DNA of 64,000 bases from Aliivibrio sp. 1S175 (GCF_001690985.1 NZ_MAJS01000079.1:620001-684000); one strand, 5' to 3'. Shown: positions 31,419 through 43,854, counted from the stretch's first letter. Notes: generated by a model not told the origin, from the letters alone. Program-made: numbers and translations.

Positions 31419-32444
31419 TTGCAGCAGCTAACCATTGCAATTGATGCGATGGGTGGGGACTTCGGTCCCCAAGTTACAGTGCCTGCCATCGTGCAGGCAT
31501 TGTCGCAATTCCCAGAGCTAAAAATTATTGTTGTTGGAGATCGTCATGCGATTTCTACACAGCTAACACATCTAAATTATATCCCCAATCAACGATTCTC
31601 TATTGCTCATAGCGACAGCGTTATAGGCAATAACACAGTACCTTCAAAAGCATTACGACACAGTCGTGGTAGCTCAATGAGAATGGCCATTGATTTAGTT
31701 GCTAGTAAAGAAGCTGACGCGTGTATTAGCGCAGGCAATACTGGTGCATTAATGGGGCTCTCCCGTTTTACATTAAAACTTCTTCCGGGTGTTGAACGCC
31801 CTGCATTAATTAGTCCTTTACCTACTAAAAACAATCAACGTACTTGGATGCTTGATCTTGGCGCGAATGTATCATGCGATGCTGAAACCTTATTCCAATT
31901 TGCAGTAATGGGTTCTGAATTAGCTGAGCAGTCATTAGGGCGTAAAGCCAAAGTGGCATTGTTGAATATTGGCGAAGAAGAAATTAAAGGCAACGATCAA
32001 ATAAAACGATGCGCAGAAATGCTACACCAGTGCAAAGATATTGAGTTTATCGGTTATATTGAAGGTGATAAACTTTATCAAGGCAATGCTGATGTAGTAG
32101 TGTGTGATGGTTTTGTTGGCAATGTATGCTTAAAAACCAGTGAAGGTGTTGCACATTTATTTTTAGATCAACTAAAATCACATCTGGTTACATCAAAATT
32201 CAAACAAATTTTAGCGAAATGGCTCTTCGGTGATGTCATTTCTAGCTTAAAAGAGCTGAACCCCGACCAGTATAATGGCGCAAGTCTGATAGGATTGCGT
32301 GGCATTGTTGTTAAGAGTCATGGAAGTGCAGATATATTTGCCTTTAACAATGCCATCAAGGAAGCGGTTCATGAGGTCAAGCGACAAATACCTAACCGTA
32401 TTAGTGATCGCTTGGAGGCAGTTTTACTCGAGAGGCATTATTAG
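31419..32444 (+). CDS. plsX: Phosphate acyltransferase PlsX
   Basis: A 341-residue enzyme that makes acyl-phosphate from acyl-ACP, the first step of phospholipid synthesis in the PlsX/PlsY route. [12 protein letters not shown] opens the protein, and [10 protein letters not shown] and [13 protein letters not shown] are family landmarks. Translation begins at TTG with TAAGG 7-8 bases upstream; no in-frame ATG lies near the conserved N-terminus. It sits 10 bases after rpmF and 5 before fabH. Confidence 0.95.
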   Translation: MQQLTIAIDAMGGDFGPQVTVPAIVQALSQFPELKIIVVGDRHAISTQLTHLNYIPNQRFSIAHSDSVIGNNTVPSKALRHSRGSSMRMAIDLVASKEADACISAGNTGALMGLSRFTLKLLPGVERPALISPLPTKNNQRTWMLDLGANVSCDAETLFQFAVMGSELAEQSLGRKAKVALLNIGEEEIKGNDQIKRCAEMLHQCKDIEFIGYIEGDKLYQGNADVVVCDGFVGNVCLKTSEGVAHLFLDQLKSHLVTSKFKQILAKWLFGDVISSLKELNPDQYNGASLIGLRGIVVKSHGSADIFAFNNAIKEAVHEVKRQIPNRISDRLEAVLLERHY

Positions 32445-32449
32445 TCTTC

Positions 32450-33403
32450 ATGTATAGCAAAATTTTAGGTACTGGTAGCTATTTACCAGCACAAATTCGC
32501 TCAAATGCGGATTTAGAAAAAATGGTCGATACTAGTGATGAGTGGATCTTAGCTCGTACAGGTATTAGTGAACGCCGCATTGCTGGTGAAAATGAGTCTG
32601 TGGCCACTATGGGTCACCTTGCTTCCGTTAATGCAATTGAAATGGCTGGTATAGATAAGCATGATATTGATCTGATTATCTTAGCAACAAGTACGCAAAC
32701 GTACTCGTTTCCATCAGCTGCATGTGAAGTTCAAGGGTTATTAGGTATACAAGGGTGTCCTGCGTTTGATTTATCAGCGGCTTGTTCAGGTTTTGTTTAT
32801 GCATTGAGTGTTGCCGATCAACACATCAAAACAGGCATGGCAAAAAATGTATTGGTTATTGGTTCTGATGCCGTTTCTCATACTTGTGATCCTACTGATC
32901 GTTCTACTGTTATTTTATTTGGTGATGGTGCTGGCGCAGTGGTTATTGGCCAAAGCGAAGAGCCTGGGATTATCTCGACTCACTTGCATGCTGATGGCAA
33001 ATTTGGTGAATTACTTTCTTTACCTGTTCCTTCGCGTAAAAACGAAGAAGCAGATAAATGGTTGTATATGGCGGGTAATGAAGTCTTTAAAGTTGCCGTT
33101 ACTCAACTATCTAACCTAGTTAAAGAAACGCTTCATAAAAACCAAATGGATAAGTCAGAGCTAGATTGGCTAGTCCCACATCAAGCGAATTTACGAATTA
33201 TTAAAGCAACGGCAAAAAAACTGTCGATGTCGATGGATCAAGTTGTTGTTACTCTAGATCGTCACGGTAATACTTCAGCTGCTACAGTGCCTACAGCATT
33301 GGATGAAGCGGTACGTGATGGTCGAATTCAACGTGGCCAAACCTTATTGCTTGAAGCATTTGGTGGTGGTTTTACATGGGGTTCGGCACTCGTTAAGTTT
33401 TAG
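32450..33403 (+). CDS. fabH: Beta-ketoacyl-ACP synthase III
   Basis: A 317-residue condensing enzyme that starts fatty-acid synthesis from acetyl-CoA and malonyl-ACP. The catalytic triad is visible: C112 in LSAACSGF, the histidine of PHQANLRI (about 244) and the asparagine of GNTSAA (about 274). Tight spacing after plsX indicates an operon. A small hairpin downstream (TAGGCCA/TGGCCTA, 33411-33430) may tune read-through into fabD. Confidence 0.97.
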   Translation: MYSKILGTGSYLPAQIRSNADLEKMVDTSDEWILARTGISERRIAGENESVATMGHLASVNAIEMAGIDKHDIDLIILATSTQTYSFPSAACEVQGLLGIQGCPAFDLSAACSGFVYALSVADQHIKTGMAKNVLVIGSDAVSHTCDPTDRSTVILFGDGAGAVVIGQSEEPGIISTHLHADGKFGELLSLPVPSRKNEEADKWLYMAGNEVFKVAVTQLSNLVKETLHKNQMDKSELDWLVPHQANLRIIKATAKKLSMSMDQVVVTLDRHGNTSAATVPTALDEAVRDGRIQRGQTLLLEAFGGGFTWGSALVKF

Positions 33404-33410
33404 TTAGAAA

Positions 33411-33438
33411 TAGGCCATTTCTTTGGCCTAGTTTCTTT
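33411..33438 (+). terminator. Weak hairpin between fabH and fabD
   Basis: Seven-pair TAGGCCA/TGGCCTA stem followed by GTTTCTTT. The broken T run suggests attenuation rather than full termination. Confidence 0.4.
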
Positions 33439-33466
33439 ATGCGCTTATTTAAAGGAAATAATGTAC

Positions 33467-34390
33467 ATGAGCAATTTTGCTATCGTTTTCCCAGGTCAGG
33501 GCTCTCAAGCCGTTGGCATGCTTGCTGAATTAGGTGAGAAACACGACGTTATAACGCAAACTTTTGCAGAAGCATCAGAAGCGCTAGGTTATGACTTATG
33601 GTCACTGGTTCAAAATGGTCCGGCGGAAGATTTAAACCAAACGTTTCGTACTCAGCCAGCATTATTAGCAACCTCAGTTGCATTATGGCGTGTATGGCAA
33701 GAGCAAGGTTTAGCACAACCAACCGTTTTAGCTGGACACAGCCTTGGTGAGTACTCAGCGCTTGTATGTGCAGGTGTTATTGACTTTAAAGAAGCAATTA
33801 AATTGGTTGAGCTACGTGGCCAATTAATGCAAGAAGCAGTTCCAGCTGGTGTTGGTGCTATGTTCGCTATTATCGGTTTAGATAATGATTCTATCGCTAA
33901 AGCGTGTGAAGCAGCAGCACAAGGCGAAGTTGTTTCTCCTGTAAATTTCAACTCACCAGGCCAAGTGGTTATCGCTGGTAATAAAGATGCGGTTGAGCGT
34001 GCTGGTGTATTATGTAAAGAAGCGGGTGCAAAACGTGCGCTTCCTTTACCAGTATCGGTTCCATCTCATTGTGCATTAATGAAACCTGCGGCTGATAAAT
34101 TAGCGATTGCGTTAGAAAGCATTGAATTTTCAGCACCCGCATTGCCTGTTATTAATAACGTTGATGTTATTGCTGAAACTGATCCTGCAAAAATTAAAGA
34201 CGCACTTGTTCGTCAATTATACTGCCCAGTACGTTGGACTGAAGTTGTTGAAATGATGGCTGAACAAGGTGTTGAAACATTATATGAAGTTGGCCCAGGT
34301 AAGGTTCTTACTGGTTTAACTAAACGAATCGTTAAATCACTTAGCGCAGCAGCGGTAAATGATGCTGCTTCTCTTGAAGCTGCTAAGTAA
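33467..34390 (+). CDS. fabD: Malonyl-CoA-ACP transacylase
   Basis: A 307-residue enzyme that loads malonate on ACP. PGQGSQAVGML forms the oxyanion loop, and GHSLGEYSAL carries the nucleophile S92; the partner histidine lies in VPSHCALM. An ATG two codons upstream (33461) is closer to the AAGGA site, so the true start may be either; MSNFAIVFPGQ matches the E. coli start. Followed 16 bases later by fabG. Confidence 0.96.
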   Translation: MSNFAIVFPGQGSQAVGMLAELGEKHDVITQTFAEASEALGYDLWSLVQNGPAEDLNQTFRTQPALLATSVALWRVWQEQGLAQPTVLAGHSLGEYSALVCAGVIDFKEAIKLVELRGQLMQEAVPAGVGAMFAIIGLDNDSIAKACEAAAQGEVVSPVNFNSPGQVVIAGNKDAVERAGVLCKEAGAKRALPLPVSVPSHCALMKPAADKLAIALESIEFSAPALPVINNVDVIAETDPAKIKDALVRQLYCPVRWTEVVEMMAEQGVETLYEVGPGKVLTGLTKRIVKSLSAAAVNDAASLEAAK

Positions 34391-34406
34391 TTAAAGGGAA
34401 TAGTAA

Positions 34407-35144
34407 ATGATGAATTTAGAAGGCAAAATTGCCTTAGTTACTGGCGCTAGCCGTGGTATTGGTCGTGCGATTGCTGAGCAATTAGTGTCTCGCGGTGCAA
34501 CCGTTATTGGTACCGCAACTTCTGAAAATGGTGCGGCGGCAATTGGTGAATATTTAGGTGAGAACGGTAAAGGTCTTGCATTAAATGTAACTGATGCAGA
34601 ATCTATTGCAGCGGTACTTAAAACTATTAATGATGAGTTTGGTGCGATTGATATTTTAGTTAATAACGCAGGTATTACTCGTGATAACTTACTTATGCGC
34701 ATGAAAGATGATGAATGGATGGATATCTTAGATACTAACCTAACGTCTATTTTCCGTTTATCTAAAGCGGTTCTTCGTGGCATGATGAAAAAACGTAATG
34801 GCCGTATTATCAACGTAGGTTCTGTTGTTGGTACAATGGGCAATGCGGGTCAAACAAACTATGCAGCGGCAAAAGCTGGTGTCATTGGTTTTACTAAATC
34901 AATGGCACGTGAAGTCGCTTCTCGTGGTATTACCGTGAATACTGTTGCTCCAGGTTTTATCGAAACTGATATGACAAAAGCCTTGAATGATGAGCAACGA
35001 GCTGCAACACTATCATCTGTACCTGCGGGTCGTTTAGGTGACCCTAAAGAAATCGCTGCTGCGGTTGTCTTTTTAGCGTCTCCAGAAGCCGCTTATATCA
35101 CGGGCGAAACTTTGCACGTGAATGGCGGCATGTACATGGTTTAA
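34407..35144 (+). CDS. fabG: 3-oxoacyl-ACP reductase
   Basis: A 245-residue short-chain dehydrogenase that reduces beta-ketoacyl-ACP with NADPH. TGASRGIGRA is the cofactor loop, NNAG the structural motif, and the Ser-Tyr-Lys catalytic set is visible in GSVVG and NYAAAKAG (tyrosine about 152, lysine about 156). Two adjacent ATG codons begin the gene; the first is better spaced from AGGGA. It is the last gene before the acpP promoter region. Confidence 0.97.
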   Translation: MMNLEGKIALVTGASRGIGRAIAEQLVSRGATVIGTATSENGAAAIGEYLGENGKGLALNVTDAESIAAVLKTINDEFGAIDILVNNAGITRDNLLMRMKDDEWMDILDTNLTSIFRLSKAVLRGMMKKRNGRIINVGSVVGTMGNAGQTNYAAAKAGVIGFTKSMAREVASRGITVNTVAPGFIETDMTKALNDEQRAATLSSVPAGRLGDPKEIAAAVVFLASPEAAYITGETLHVNGGMYMV

Positions 35145-35312
35145 TTTATAAAGTTGGCTTGAGAGTGACTTAAGTCAATTTTGGGTTAAAATTGCACTAA
35201 AAATCACGAATTTCGTGGTTTGACCAGCAATCTTGGCCTTGCAACTTTCTTATTAATGAATAAAATACAGCAAGTATCGCAAATCAGCGAAATCTGTAAT
35301 TAGGAAAATAAA
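35145..35312 (+). promoter_or_regulatory. acpP promoter region with palindromes and a FadR-like core
   Basis: TTGCAA (35239-35244) and TAAAAT (35261-35266), 16 bases apart, form a candidate promoter. Upstream lie TGACTTAAGTCA (35166-35177, perfect palindrome), CACGAATTTCGTG (35205-35217) and TGGTTTGACCA (35216-35226), which matches 10 of 11 positions of the FadR core TGGTCNGACCA. FadR activation of acpP from here is an inference. Confidence 0.45.
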
Positions 35313-35546
35313 ATGAGCAATCTTGAAGAACGCGTAAAGAAAATCATCATTGAGCAACTAGGTGTTGATGAAGCTGAAGTTAAAAACGAATCATCATTTG
35401 TTGACGACCTAGGCGCAGATTCACTAGATACAGTTGAACTAGTTATGGCTCTAGAAGAAGAGTTTGACACTGAGATTCCAGATGAAGAAGCTGAGAAAAT
35501 CACTACTGTTCAAGCTGCTATCGACTACGTAACTAGCGCACAGTAA
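35313..35546 (+). CDS. acpP: Acyl carrier protein
   Basis: A 77-residue acidic four-helix carrier. The phosphopantetheine serine is S37 in the [10 protein letters not shown] motif. Codon use is biased to highly expressed choices (CTA, GAA, GTT). AGGA lies upstream of the ATG. A strong hairpin follows the stop, so part of the transcription ends before fabF, fitting the large excess of ACP over the synthase. Confidence 0.98.
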   Translation: MSNLEERVKKIIIEQLGVDEAEVKNESSFVDDLGADSLDTVELVMALEEEFDTEIPDEEAEKITTVQAAIDYVTSAQ

Positions 35547-35555
35547 GAAATACCC

Positions 35556-35591
35556 TCCAGGCGGTCACTCTTGACCGCCTGAGTTTTTTTA
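35556..35591 (+). terminator. acpP terminator/attenuator
   Basis: A ten-pair CAGGCGGTCA/TGACCGCCTG stem with a four-base loop and seven T. Confidence 0.85.
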
Positions 35592-35638
35592 TACGCTACA
35601 ATCCCTATCTAATTCAATTAATTCCGGAGAAATATATC

Positions 35639-36880
35639 GTGTCCAAACGTCGTGTAGTAGTTACAGGCATGGGTATGCTAACACCGGTGGGTAACACTGT
35701 TGAAGCAGCCTGGAAAGCGCTGTTAGCAGGCCAAAGTGGTATCGTTAATATCGAGCACTTTGATACCACTGAGTTTACGACTCGTTTTGCAGGTCTCGTT
35801 AAAGACTTTAATGCTGAAGAGTACATGTCTAAGAAAGACGCTCGTAAAATGGATTTATTCATCCAATACGGTGTGGCTGCTGGCATTCAGGCATTAGATG
35901 ACTCGGGTTTTAAAGTTACTGAAGAAAATGCACACCGCATTGGTGCTGCTATTGGTTCAGGTATTGGTGGTCTTGGCTTAATTGAAGCCGGTCACAAAGC
36001 CTTTACTGCAAAAGGTCCTCGTAAGATCAGTCCGTTTTTCGTGCCTTCAACTATCGTAAATATGATTTCTGGTCATATGTCGATCATGCGCGGTCTACGT
36101 GGTCCTAATATCGCAATTTCAACAGCTTGTACGACAGGTCTTCATAATATTGGTCATGCTGCACGTATGATCGCTTATGGTGATGCTGACGCAATGCTAG
36201 CGGGTGGTGCTGAAAAAGCATCAACAGAGCTAGGTATGGGCGGTTTCGGTGCAGCTAAAGCACTGTCTACAAATAATGAGAATCCACAAGCGGCTTCACG
36301 CCCATGGGATAAGAACCGTGATGGTTTTGTTCTCGGTGATGGCGCAGGCATGATGGTTCTTGAAGAATATGAACACGCCAAAGCGCGTGGTGCTAAAATC
36401 TACGCTGAATTAGTGGGTTTTGGTATGAGCGGCGATGCTTACCATATGACTTCTCCTACTCCAGATGGTTCTGGTGGTGCGTTAGCGATGGAAGCAGCAA
36501 TGCGTGATGCAAATGTAACGGGTGAACAAATCGGTTATGTTAACGCGCATGGTACATCAACACCTGCGGGTGATGTTGCTGAAATTAAAGGCATCAAACG
36601 TGCTTTAGGTGAAGAAGGCTCTAAGAAAGTATTAGTGTCATCAACAAAATCAATGACAGGTCACCTATTGGGTGCTGCGGGTTCTGTTGAAGCGATTATT
36701 ACGGTTATGTCTTTGATTGATCAAATAGCGCCACCAACGATTAATCTTGATGATCCTGAAGAAGGTTTAGACATCGATCTTGTTCCGCATACTGCTCGTA
36801 AAGTTGAGATGGAATACGCTATTTGTAATTCATTTGGCTTTGGTGGTACAAACGGTACATTAATCTTTAAGAAAATGTAA
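35639..36880 (+). CDS. fabF: Beta-ketoacyl-ACP synthase II
   Basis: A 413-residue elongating condensing enzyme, needed for temperature control of unsaturated fatty acids. The active cysteine C164 is in [10 protein letters not shown]; the two histidines are in [11 protein letters not shown] and [13 protein letters not shown]. The start is GTG with GGAG about 9 bases upstream. It is followed by a very stable hairpin and then pabC, as in E. coli. Confidence 0.97.
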   Translation: MSKRRVVVTGMGMLTPVGNTVEAAWKALLAGQSGIVNIEHFDTTEFTTRFAGLVKDFNAEEYMSKKDARKMDLFIQYGVAAGIQALDDSGFKVTEENAHRIGAAIGSGIGGLGLIEAGHKAFTAKGPRKISPFFVPSTIVNMISGHMSIMRGLRGPNIAISTACTTGLHNIGHAARMIAYGDADAMLAGGAEKASTELGMGGFGAAKALSTNNENPQAASRPWDKNRDGFVLGDGAGMMVLEEYEHAKARGAKIYAELVGFGMSGDAYHMTSPTPDGSGGALAMEAAMRDANVTGEQIGYVNAHGTSTPAGDVAEIKGIKRALGEEGSKKVLVSSTKSMTGHLLGAAGSVEAIITVMSLIDQIAPPTINLDDPEEGLDIDLVPHTARKVEMEYAICNSFGFGGTNGTLIFKKM

Positions 36881-36928
36881 TAACTTGTTTGTGAGGCTTA
36901 ATTAGTTTCACTCAGTTAGTTATACTAG

Positions 36929-36964
36929 AAAGCGGCTTGATATTATATCAAGCCGCTTTTTTCT
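36929..36964 (+). terminator. fabF terminator upstream of pabC
   Basis: A thirteen-pair perfect stem AAGCGGCTTGATA/TATCAAGCCGCTT with a three-base loop and six T. It ends only 15 bases before the pabC start. Confidence 0.85.
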
Positions 36965-36978
36965 GTTTGGAGTACGGT

Positions 36979-37785
36979 ATGTATTGGGTTAACGGGGTAG
37001 TTACGGATTCATTACCACTCACTGATCGTAGTATTCAATATGGTGATGGTTCTTTTACGACCATGAAAGTTGAGCGGGGAGAAGTACGGTTATGGGACTT
37101 GCACTTAGCTCGTTTGAAAGATGCGTCAAAACGGTTAGACATTGAGATTGAAGATTGGCACCTTCTTGAAGCGCAAATTGAATCTTGCGCTCATGAGCTT
37201 AAGAATGGTGGTATTAAGATACTGATCAGTCGAGGTAGTGGTGGACGAGGTTATTCTCCTGAGGGCTGCCATGATACACAAATTATCGTGTCGACATTTT
37301 CTTATCCAACGTATTATCAGAGTTGGAAAGAAGGCGGTATTAGTTTGATGCTTTGCGAAACCCAGTTAGGACTGTCACCATTACTTGCAGGTATGAAGCA
37401 TACAAATAGATTAGAACAAGTTTTGATTAAGAAAGAAATCGCAAAAACAACGTATCTTGATGGCGTGGTTCTTGATCTTAATAGCAAAGTTATAGAGACT
37501 TCAATAGGCAATATTTTTTGGGTGAAGAATGATAATATTTACACCCCTAATTTATCAAACTCTGGTGTTGAAGGTGTGATGAAAGCACACATTAATGCAT
37601 TGGCAAATTCACATGGACTCACGTTGATCGAAACATCAATTAATGTAGATGAACTATGTATGGCCGATGAAGTTTTTATTAGTAATTCATTATTTGAAAT
37701 AGTGCCAATTAACGCAATTGGCAATACGACTTTTGACAGTCATAAGTTGTCACATTGGTTTCAGGAGAAATTGTACTCGTGCTAA
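36979..37785 (+). CDS. pabC: Aminodeoxychorismate lyase
   Basis: A 268-residue fold-type IV PLP enzyme making 4-aminobenzoate for folate. The PLP lysine is K140 in AGMKHTNRLEQ; GDGSFTTMKVERG lies near the N-terminus and ETSIGNIFWV near 180. The frame is open 14 codons upstream into the fabF terminator, but GGAG 6 bases before the ATG at 36979 and homology fix the start. It overlaps mltG by 7 bases. Confidence 0.95.
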   Translation: MYWVNGVVTDSLPLTDRSIQYGDGSFTTMKVERGEVRLWDLHLARLKDASKRLDIEIEDWHLLEAQIESCAHELKNGGIKILISRGSGGRGYSPEGCHDTQIIVSTFSYPTYYQSWKEGGISLMLCETQLGLSPLLAGMKHTNRLEQVLIKKEIAKTTYLDGVVLDLNSKVIETSIGNIFWVKNDNIYTPNLSNSGVEGVMKAHINALANSHGLTLIETSINVDELCMADEVFISNSLFEIVPINAIGNTTFDSHKLSHWFQEKLYSC

Positions 37786-38789
37786 AGAAATTTTTATTCC
37801 TTATTTTAATTATCATCATTGGATCTGTAGGTTTTGGATTTTGGAGCTATCAGCAAGCAATTAAATTTACAGAGCAACCAGTTTTATTAGAAAAAGCCCA
37901 ACTAATTGAAGTGAAACCAGGGACAAGCTACCGTAAGTTGATTCGTGAATTTGAAGAGAATAAATGGGTATCGAATACTAAATGGGCTCGTTTTACTCAT
38001 AAAATATCACCAGAATTGACTGAAATTAAAGCGGGTACCTATTGGGTTGAACCTAATCAATCTTTAGCGGCGGTATTAACTCAATTAAAAACAGGTAAAG
38101 AACATCAATTTTCAATTACCTTTGTTGAAGGTAGCCGTTTTTCTGAGTGGCAACAACAATTAGAAAAAGCTCCTTATCTAAAGCATGAATTAAGTGAACT
38201 CTCTGAAAACGAAATTGCAAAAAAACTAGGAATTGATCGCTCAAAGTTAGAAGGGTTATTCTTAGCTGAAACGTACCACTATACGGCAGGAATGAGCGAC
38301 TTCGATATATTGGAACGCTCTCATGATGCCTTAGTGTCAGTATTAGACGCAGAGTGGGAAACTAAATCAGCAAACTTACCTTTAAAATCATCTTATGAAG
38401 CGTTGATCTTAGCCTCTATTATTGAAAAAGAAACCGCGATTGATTCGGAAAGAGAGCGAGTTTCTTCGGTGTTTGTTAATCGTCTAAAACGCGGTATGCG
38501 TTTACAAACAGACCCTACTGTAATTTATGGTATGGGTGATAATTACGATGGCAATATTCGTAAAAAAGACTTACGTACACCAACTGCTTATAATACGTAC
38601 ACAATAAATGGATTGCCGCCAACACCGATAGCAATGGCGGGACCAGCATCGATAAAAGCAGCTCTTCATCCAGAAACGAGTCGCTATCTTTATTTTGTTG
38701 CAGATGGTACTGGCGGTCATAAATTCACTAAATCACTAGTTGAGCATAACAAAGCAGTTAGAGCTTACCTAAGAACCTTAAGAAATTAA
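37779..38789 (+). CDS. mltG: Endolytic murein transglycosylase MltG (YceG)
   Basis: A 336-residue inner-membrane enzyme that cuts nascent glycan strands and sets their length. One N-terminal membrane segment (about 4-22) precedes a LysM-like region and the YceG catalytic domain, where the glutamate of ASIIEKET (E216) is catalytic and [11 protein letters not shown] is conserved. The GTG start overlaps the pabC stop; AGGAG lies 11 bases upstream inside pabC. It forms an operon with tmk, whose ATG follows after one base. Confidence 0.94.
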   Translation: MLKKFLFLILIIIIGSVGFGFWSYQQAIKFTEQPVLLEKAQLIEVKPGTSYRKLIREFEENKWVSNTKWARFTHKISPELTEIKAGTYWVEPNQSLAAVLTQLKTGKEHQFSITFVEGSRFSEWQQQLEKAPYLKHELSELSENEIAKKLGIDRSKLEGLFLAETYHYTAGMSDFDILERSHDALVSVLDAEWETKSANLPLKSSYEALILASIIEKETAIDSERERVSSVFVNRLKRGMRLQTDPTVIYGMGDNYDGNIRKKDLRTPTAYNTYTINGLPPTPIAMAGPASIKAALHPETSRYLYFVADGTGGHKFTKSLVEHNKAVRAYLRTLRN

Positions 38790-38790
38790 T

Positions 38791-39423
38791 ATGTCTAAAT
38801 TTATTGTAATTGAAGGCCTAGAAGGCGCAGGTAAAAGCACGGCAATTAAAAATGTACTAGCGACTCTCGCTAAACATGGCATTGATAATCCTGTGACGAC
38901 AAGGGAGCCTGGCGGGACGCCATTAGCTGAAAAAATGCGTGAGTTAGTTAAACAAGGTCATCCTGATGAACCATTAACGGATATGGCCGAGTTATTACTA
39001 TTGTATGCAGCACGAGCTCAGTTAGTTGGTAATGTGATTAAGCCAGCATTAGCGAGAGGTGAGTGGGTTGTTGGTGATCGACATGACCTCTCTTCACAAG
39101 CCTATCAAGGTGGTGGCCGTGGTTTTGATCGTGATTTAATGGCAACAATGCGAAATACCGTTCTTGGTGATTTCAAACCAGACTTCACTATCTATATGGA
39201 CATTGATCCTAAATTAGGCCTTCAACGCGCATCAGCTCGTGGAGAGTTAGATCGAATTGAGCAGATGAAACTGGATTTTTTTGAACGCAGTCGTGAACGT
39301 TACTTAGAGTTCGCCAATAGTGATGAGACGATTATAACTATTGATGCAGGCCAAGATCTAGAGACAGTAACTCAATCCATTGTTAACGCATTAGAAACGT
39401 GGTTAGTGGCTAATGGTAACTAA
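38791..39423 (+). CDS. tmk: Thymidylate kinase
   Basis: A 210-residue P-loop kinase that converts dTMP to dTDP. The P-loop GLEGAGKST spans 9-17; [11 protein letters not shown] and [15 protein letters not shown] bind dTMP, and the arginine-bearing lid is near residue 150. It starts one base after the mltG stop and ends inside holB, so translation of the three is probably coupled. Confidence 0.97.
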   Translation: MSKFIVIEGLEGAGKSTAIKNVLATLAKHGIDNPVTTREPGGTPLAEKMRELVKQGHPDEPLTDMAELLLLYAARAQLVGNVIKPALARGEWVVGDRHDLSSQAYQGGGRGFDRDLMATMRNTVLGDFKPDFTIYMDIDPKLGLQRASARGELDRIEQMKLDFFERSRERYLEFANSDETIITIDAGQDLETVTQSIVNALETWLVANGN

Positions 39424-40384
39424 ACTGTATCCTTGGCAGAAAAATGTTTGGCAACAATGGCAACAATTGATTGTTAACGATAGGCTGCCACACGCCATTC
39501 TATGTGCAATGCCCGATGGAACGGGGCGAGATGCTCTGGTTCAATATTTGTCTAATACCTTATTATGTTTAACACAAGGCATTGAGCCTTGTGGTTTTTG
39601 TCATAGCTGTGATTTAGTTGAATCAGGTAATCATCCTGATTTACACTGGATTCGACCTGAAATTGAAGGGAAATCTATTTCAGTTGACCAGATCAGACAA
39701 TGCAACTCATGGGCATTAGAGTCATCACAGTTCAATGCTAAGCGTATGATCGTGATTGAACCTGCCGAAAAAATGACAGAATCGGCGGCTAATGCGCTAT
39801 TAAAGACATTAGAAGCGCCACCTAAAAACTGTCAGTTTGTATTATTGGCAGAGTCTCCACATCATTTACTACCCACTATTCGAAGCCGTTGCCAAGTCTG
39901 GTATCAACCAGAAATTAGTGGTGAAGTGATAGAGCAATGGTTAGGTGAGACAGAAAAGCTAAAAGTTAGTAAGCAATCTATTACTTTGAATGGGTACTTA
40001 CCGTTAGCGGTCAAAAGTTTTTATCAAGATAAAAAACAATCGGCTCATCAATTATTATTATCTTCTTTTGATAACTGTGTTAAGTCTTCTTTTTGTTATA
40101 CATCAGATGTGGTTAAAAGTTTGATTAAGCTAGAAGACGAAGGCTTGTGTTGGTTAAGCTATTTATTGTCGGATATCCACAAGCGACAATTAGGAATAAT
40201 GACCACATGGGTGCATTGCGATGAAAAAGAGACTATCGAACGATTAGCAGTCAGTATCTCTGTTGATACCGTTTATAAGCAATATTTGAGCTTAAATACC
40301 TTACGACAGCAAATCAATGTCCATTCAGGATTAAATAAAGAATTACTATTAACTCAATGGCTACTTGAGTTTATTGGAGAATAA
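39413..40384 (+). CDS. holB: DNA polymerase III subunit delta'
   Basis: A 323-residue clamp-loader subunit. The zinc module CGFCHSC is visible near residue 60 (with an upstream cysteine in LLCLTQG), and the sensor/arginine-finger area TRSRCQ-like sequence appears as [10 protein letters not shown]. It lacks a functional Walker A (DGTGRDALV), as expected for delta'. It overlaps tmk by 11 bases and tatD starts one base after its stop. Confidence 0.95.
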   Translation: MVTKLYPWQKNVWQQWQQLIVNDRLPHAILCAMPDGTGRDALVQYLSNTLLCLTQGIEPCGFCHSCDLVESGNHPDLHWIRPEIEGKSISVDQIRQCNSWALESSQFNAKRMIVIEPAEKMTESAANALLKTLEAPPKNCQFVLLAESPHHLLPTIRSRCQVWYQPEISGEVIEQWLGETEKLKVSKQSITLNGYLPLAVKSFYQDKKQSAHQLLLSSFDNCVKSSFCYTSDVVKSLIKLEDEGLCWLSYLLSDIHKRQLGIMTTWVHCDEKETIERLAVSISVDTVYKQYLSLNTLRQQINVHSGLNKELLLTQWLLEFIGE

Positions 40385-40385
40385 T

Positions 40386-41156
40386 GTGCTAATTGATTCA
40401 CACTGCCATTTAGACAAGTTAAATTACAATGACTTGCATACAAATGTTGCGGATGTACTTAAAAAGGCAAAGTTACGTGGGGTAGAGCAGTTTTTGACTG
40501 TTGGCGTTACGCTTGATGCTTTTCCAAATATGATGGATCTTATTAAAGATCACCCAGAGGTTCATGCTTCTTGTGGTATTCATCCATTAGATGTTGATTC
40601 GGATTTTGATTTGTCTATTTTTCGTCAATATGCTGCACATGAACGTGTTATTGCGATTGGTGAAACTGGATTAGATTATTTTTATCAACCAGAAAGCGCA
40701 CCCCGTCAACGTGAATTATTTGAGCAACAAGTGGCCGTTGCCGTTGACTATAATAAGCCACTTATTATACATACACGACAAGCTCGAGAAGATACTTTAG
40801 CGATTCTAAAAAATGGTCAAGCAGCTAAATGTGGTGGTGTTATCCATTGCTTTACTGAGGATTGGGAATTTGCAGAAGCTGCAATAGATCTGGGTTTTTA
40901 TATTTCTATCTCAGGAATTGTAACGTTTAATAAAGCTGCTGAATTGAAAGATGTCGTTCGTCGTTTACCATTAGAGCGCCTTTTAATAGAAACGGATTCT
41001 CCTTATTTAGCGCCTGTTCCTTTTAGAGGAAAAGAAAATCAACCTGCTTATGTGAGAGAAGTTGCTGAGTATATAGGTTTATTAAAAGGAAAATCGTTTG
41101 ATGAAGTGGCTAAAATTACGACAGATAATTTCAAAAATCTTTTTTTGAACAAATAA
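40386..41156 (+). CDS. ycfH: TatD-family metal-dependent hydrolase (YcfH)
   Basis: A 256-residue TIM-barrel hydrolase/deoxyribonuclease. The metal site is seen as DSHCHLD (H6, H8), the glutamate in GETGLDYF, IIHTRQA, VIHCFTED and the aspartate in ETDSPYL. The start is GTG at 40386, with GGAGA five bases upstream; a TTG 21 bases earlier lies within holB and is less likely. It is the last gene of the cluster, and its physiological role is not settled. Confidence 0.94.
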   Translation: MLIDSHCHLDKLNYNDLHTNVADVLKKAKLRGVEQFLTVGVTLDAFPNMMDLIKDHPEVHASCGIHPLDVDSDFDLSIFRQYAAHERVIAIGETGLDYFYQPESAPRQRELFEQQVAVAVDYNKPLIIHTRQAREDTLAILKNGQAAKCGGVIHCFTEDWEFAEAAIDLGFYISISGIVTFNKAAELKDVVRRLPLERLLIETDSPYLAPVPFRGKENQPAYVREVAEYIGLLKGKSFDEVAKITTDNFKNLFLNK

Positions 41157-43038
<1,882 letters not shown>

Positions 43039-43054
43039 TTATCGATTATATCGA

Positions 43055-43090
43055 TGAAAAAAAGGAGACTTTCGAGTCTCCTTTTTTGTT
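43055..43090 (+). terminator. ptsG terminator
   Basis: AAGGAGACT/AGTCTCCTT stem closed by a UUCG tetraloop, followed by T residues. Confidence 0.88.
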
Positions 43091-43114
43091 TTCTAGAGTT
43101 GGGTAATAGATCTG

Positions 43115-43759
43115 TTAATTGGTTATATTGGTATTATTTTCAGGAAACGAAACTTCTTGATTCGATTCTAGCCAGGTAGGGTATTTCTTCATAATTGAAA
43201 GGAATAGTTCTGAATCAATGAAATTTGTAAGCCAATCACGTACGCGTTGATATTTACTTTGGTTAAACCAATGAATGTCCACAAACGCAAACTGGCGAAT
43301 AAAAGGAAGAATGGCTAAATCAGCAAAACTGAATTCATCACTAAATAGCCTATTTGAATTAATTAACTGTTGTTCTAATTTCTCTAAAAATATCTCACCT
43401 TGCTCACGGTAGTAAATTTCTGAATGTTCAGGGTAGCGATCAGCGTATTTGTATTTATCTAACCATCCTTTAAATACGTCATCATTTTCTTTTATTAATA
43501 AATGCATGGAGCTCGTTGCTGAACTTAACAGTTGAGAGCCTTCTAAAGCCCATTTCATGATATCTAAGCTTTCATCTATAACATGTCCATCTTTTTCAAT
43601 TAAGACAGGGACAGTGCCTTTAGGGGACGCCTGTAGCATTGCTTCGGGTTTATGTTTCAATATAATTTCACGAAGTTGTACCGATTTATTTGAAAGAACA
43701 AGACTAAGGCGTGCTCGCATAGCATAAGGGCATCGACGAAATGAGTAGAGAATGGTCAT
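43115..43759 (-). CDS. Glutathione S-transferase family protein
   Basis: 214 residues with a thioredoxin-like N-terminal domain (LYSFRRCPYAMRARL, C10 in the active-site position; KGTVPVLIEKDGHVIDESLDI binding glutathione) and an all-helical C-terminal domain. The CPYA motif is typical of omega/YfcF-like or glutaredoxin-2-like GSTs, so thiol-transferase rather than conjugating activity is possible. The substrate is unknown. It is a lone gene convergent with ptsG. Confidence 0.85.
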   Translation of the reverse strand: MTILYSFRRCPYAMRARLSLVLSNKSVQLREIILKHKPEAMLQASPKGTVPVLIEKDGHVIDESLDIMKWALEGSQLLSSATSSMHLLIKENDDVFKGWLDKYKYADRYPEHSEIYYREQGEIFLEKLEQQLINSNRLFSDEFSFADLAILPFIRQFAFVDIHWFNQSKYQRVRDWLTNFIDSELFLSIMKKYPTWLESNQEVSFPENNTNITN

Positions 43760-43793
43760 TTTTACCTTCTAAATTAATTTAAAATGTAACGGC

Positions 43794-43828
43794 GAAAAAC
43801 AAAAAGCAGATCCGAAGATCTGCTTTAA
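43794..43828 (-). terminator. Terminator of the NSS transporter operon
   Basis: AAAGCAGATC/GATCTGCTTT stem with a UUCG loop on the minus strand, then a T-rich tail. Confidence 0.8.
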
Positions 43829-43854
43829 GACTAACATTTTCTAGAAAGTAGTTT

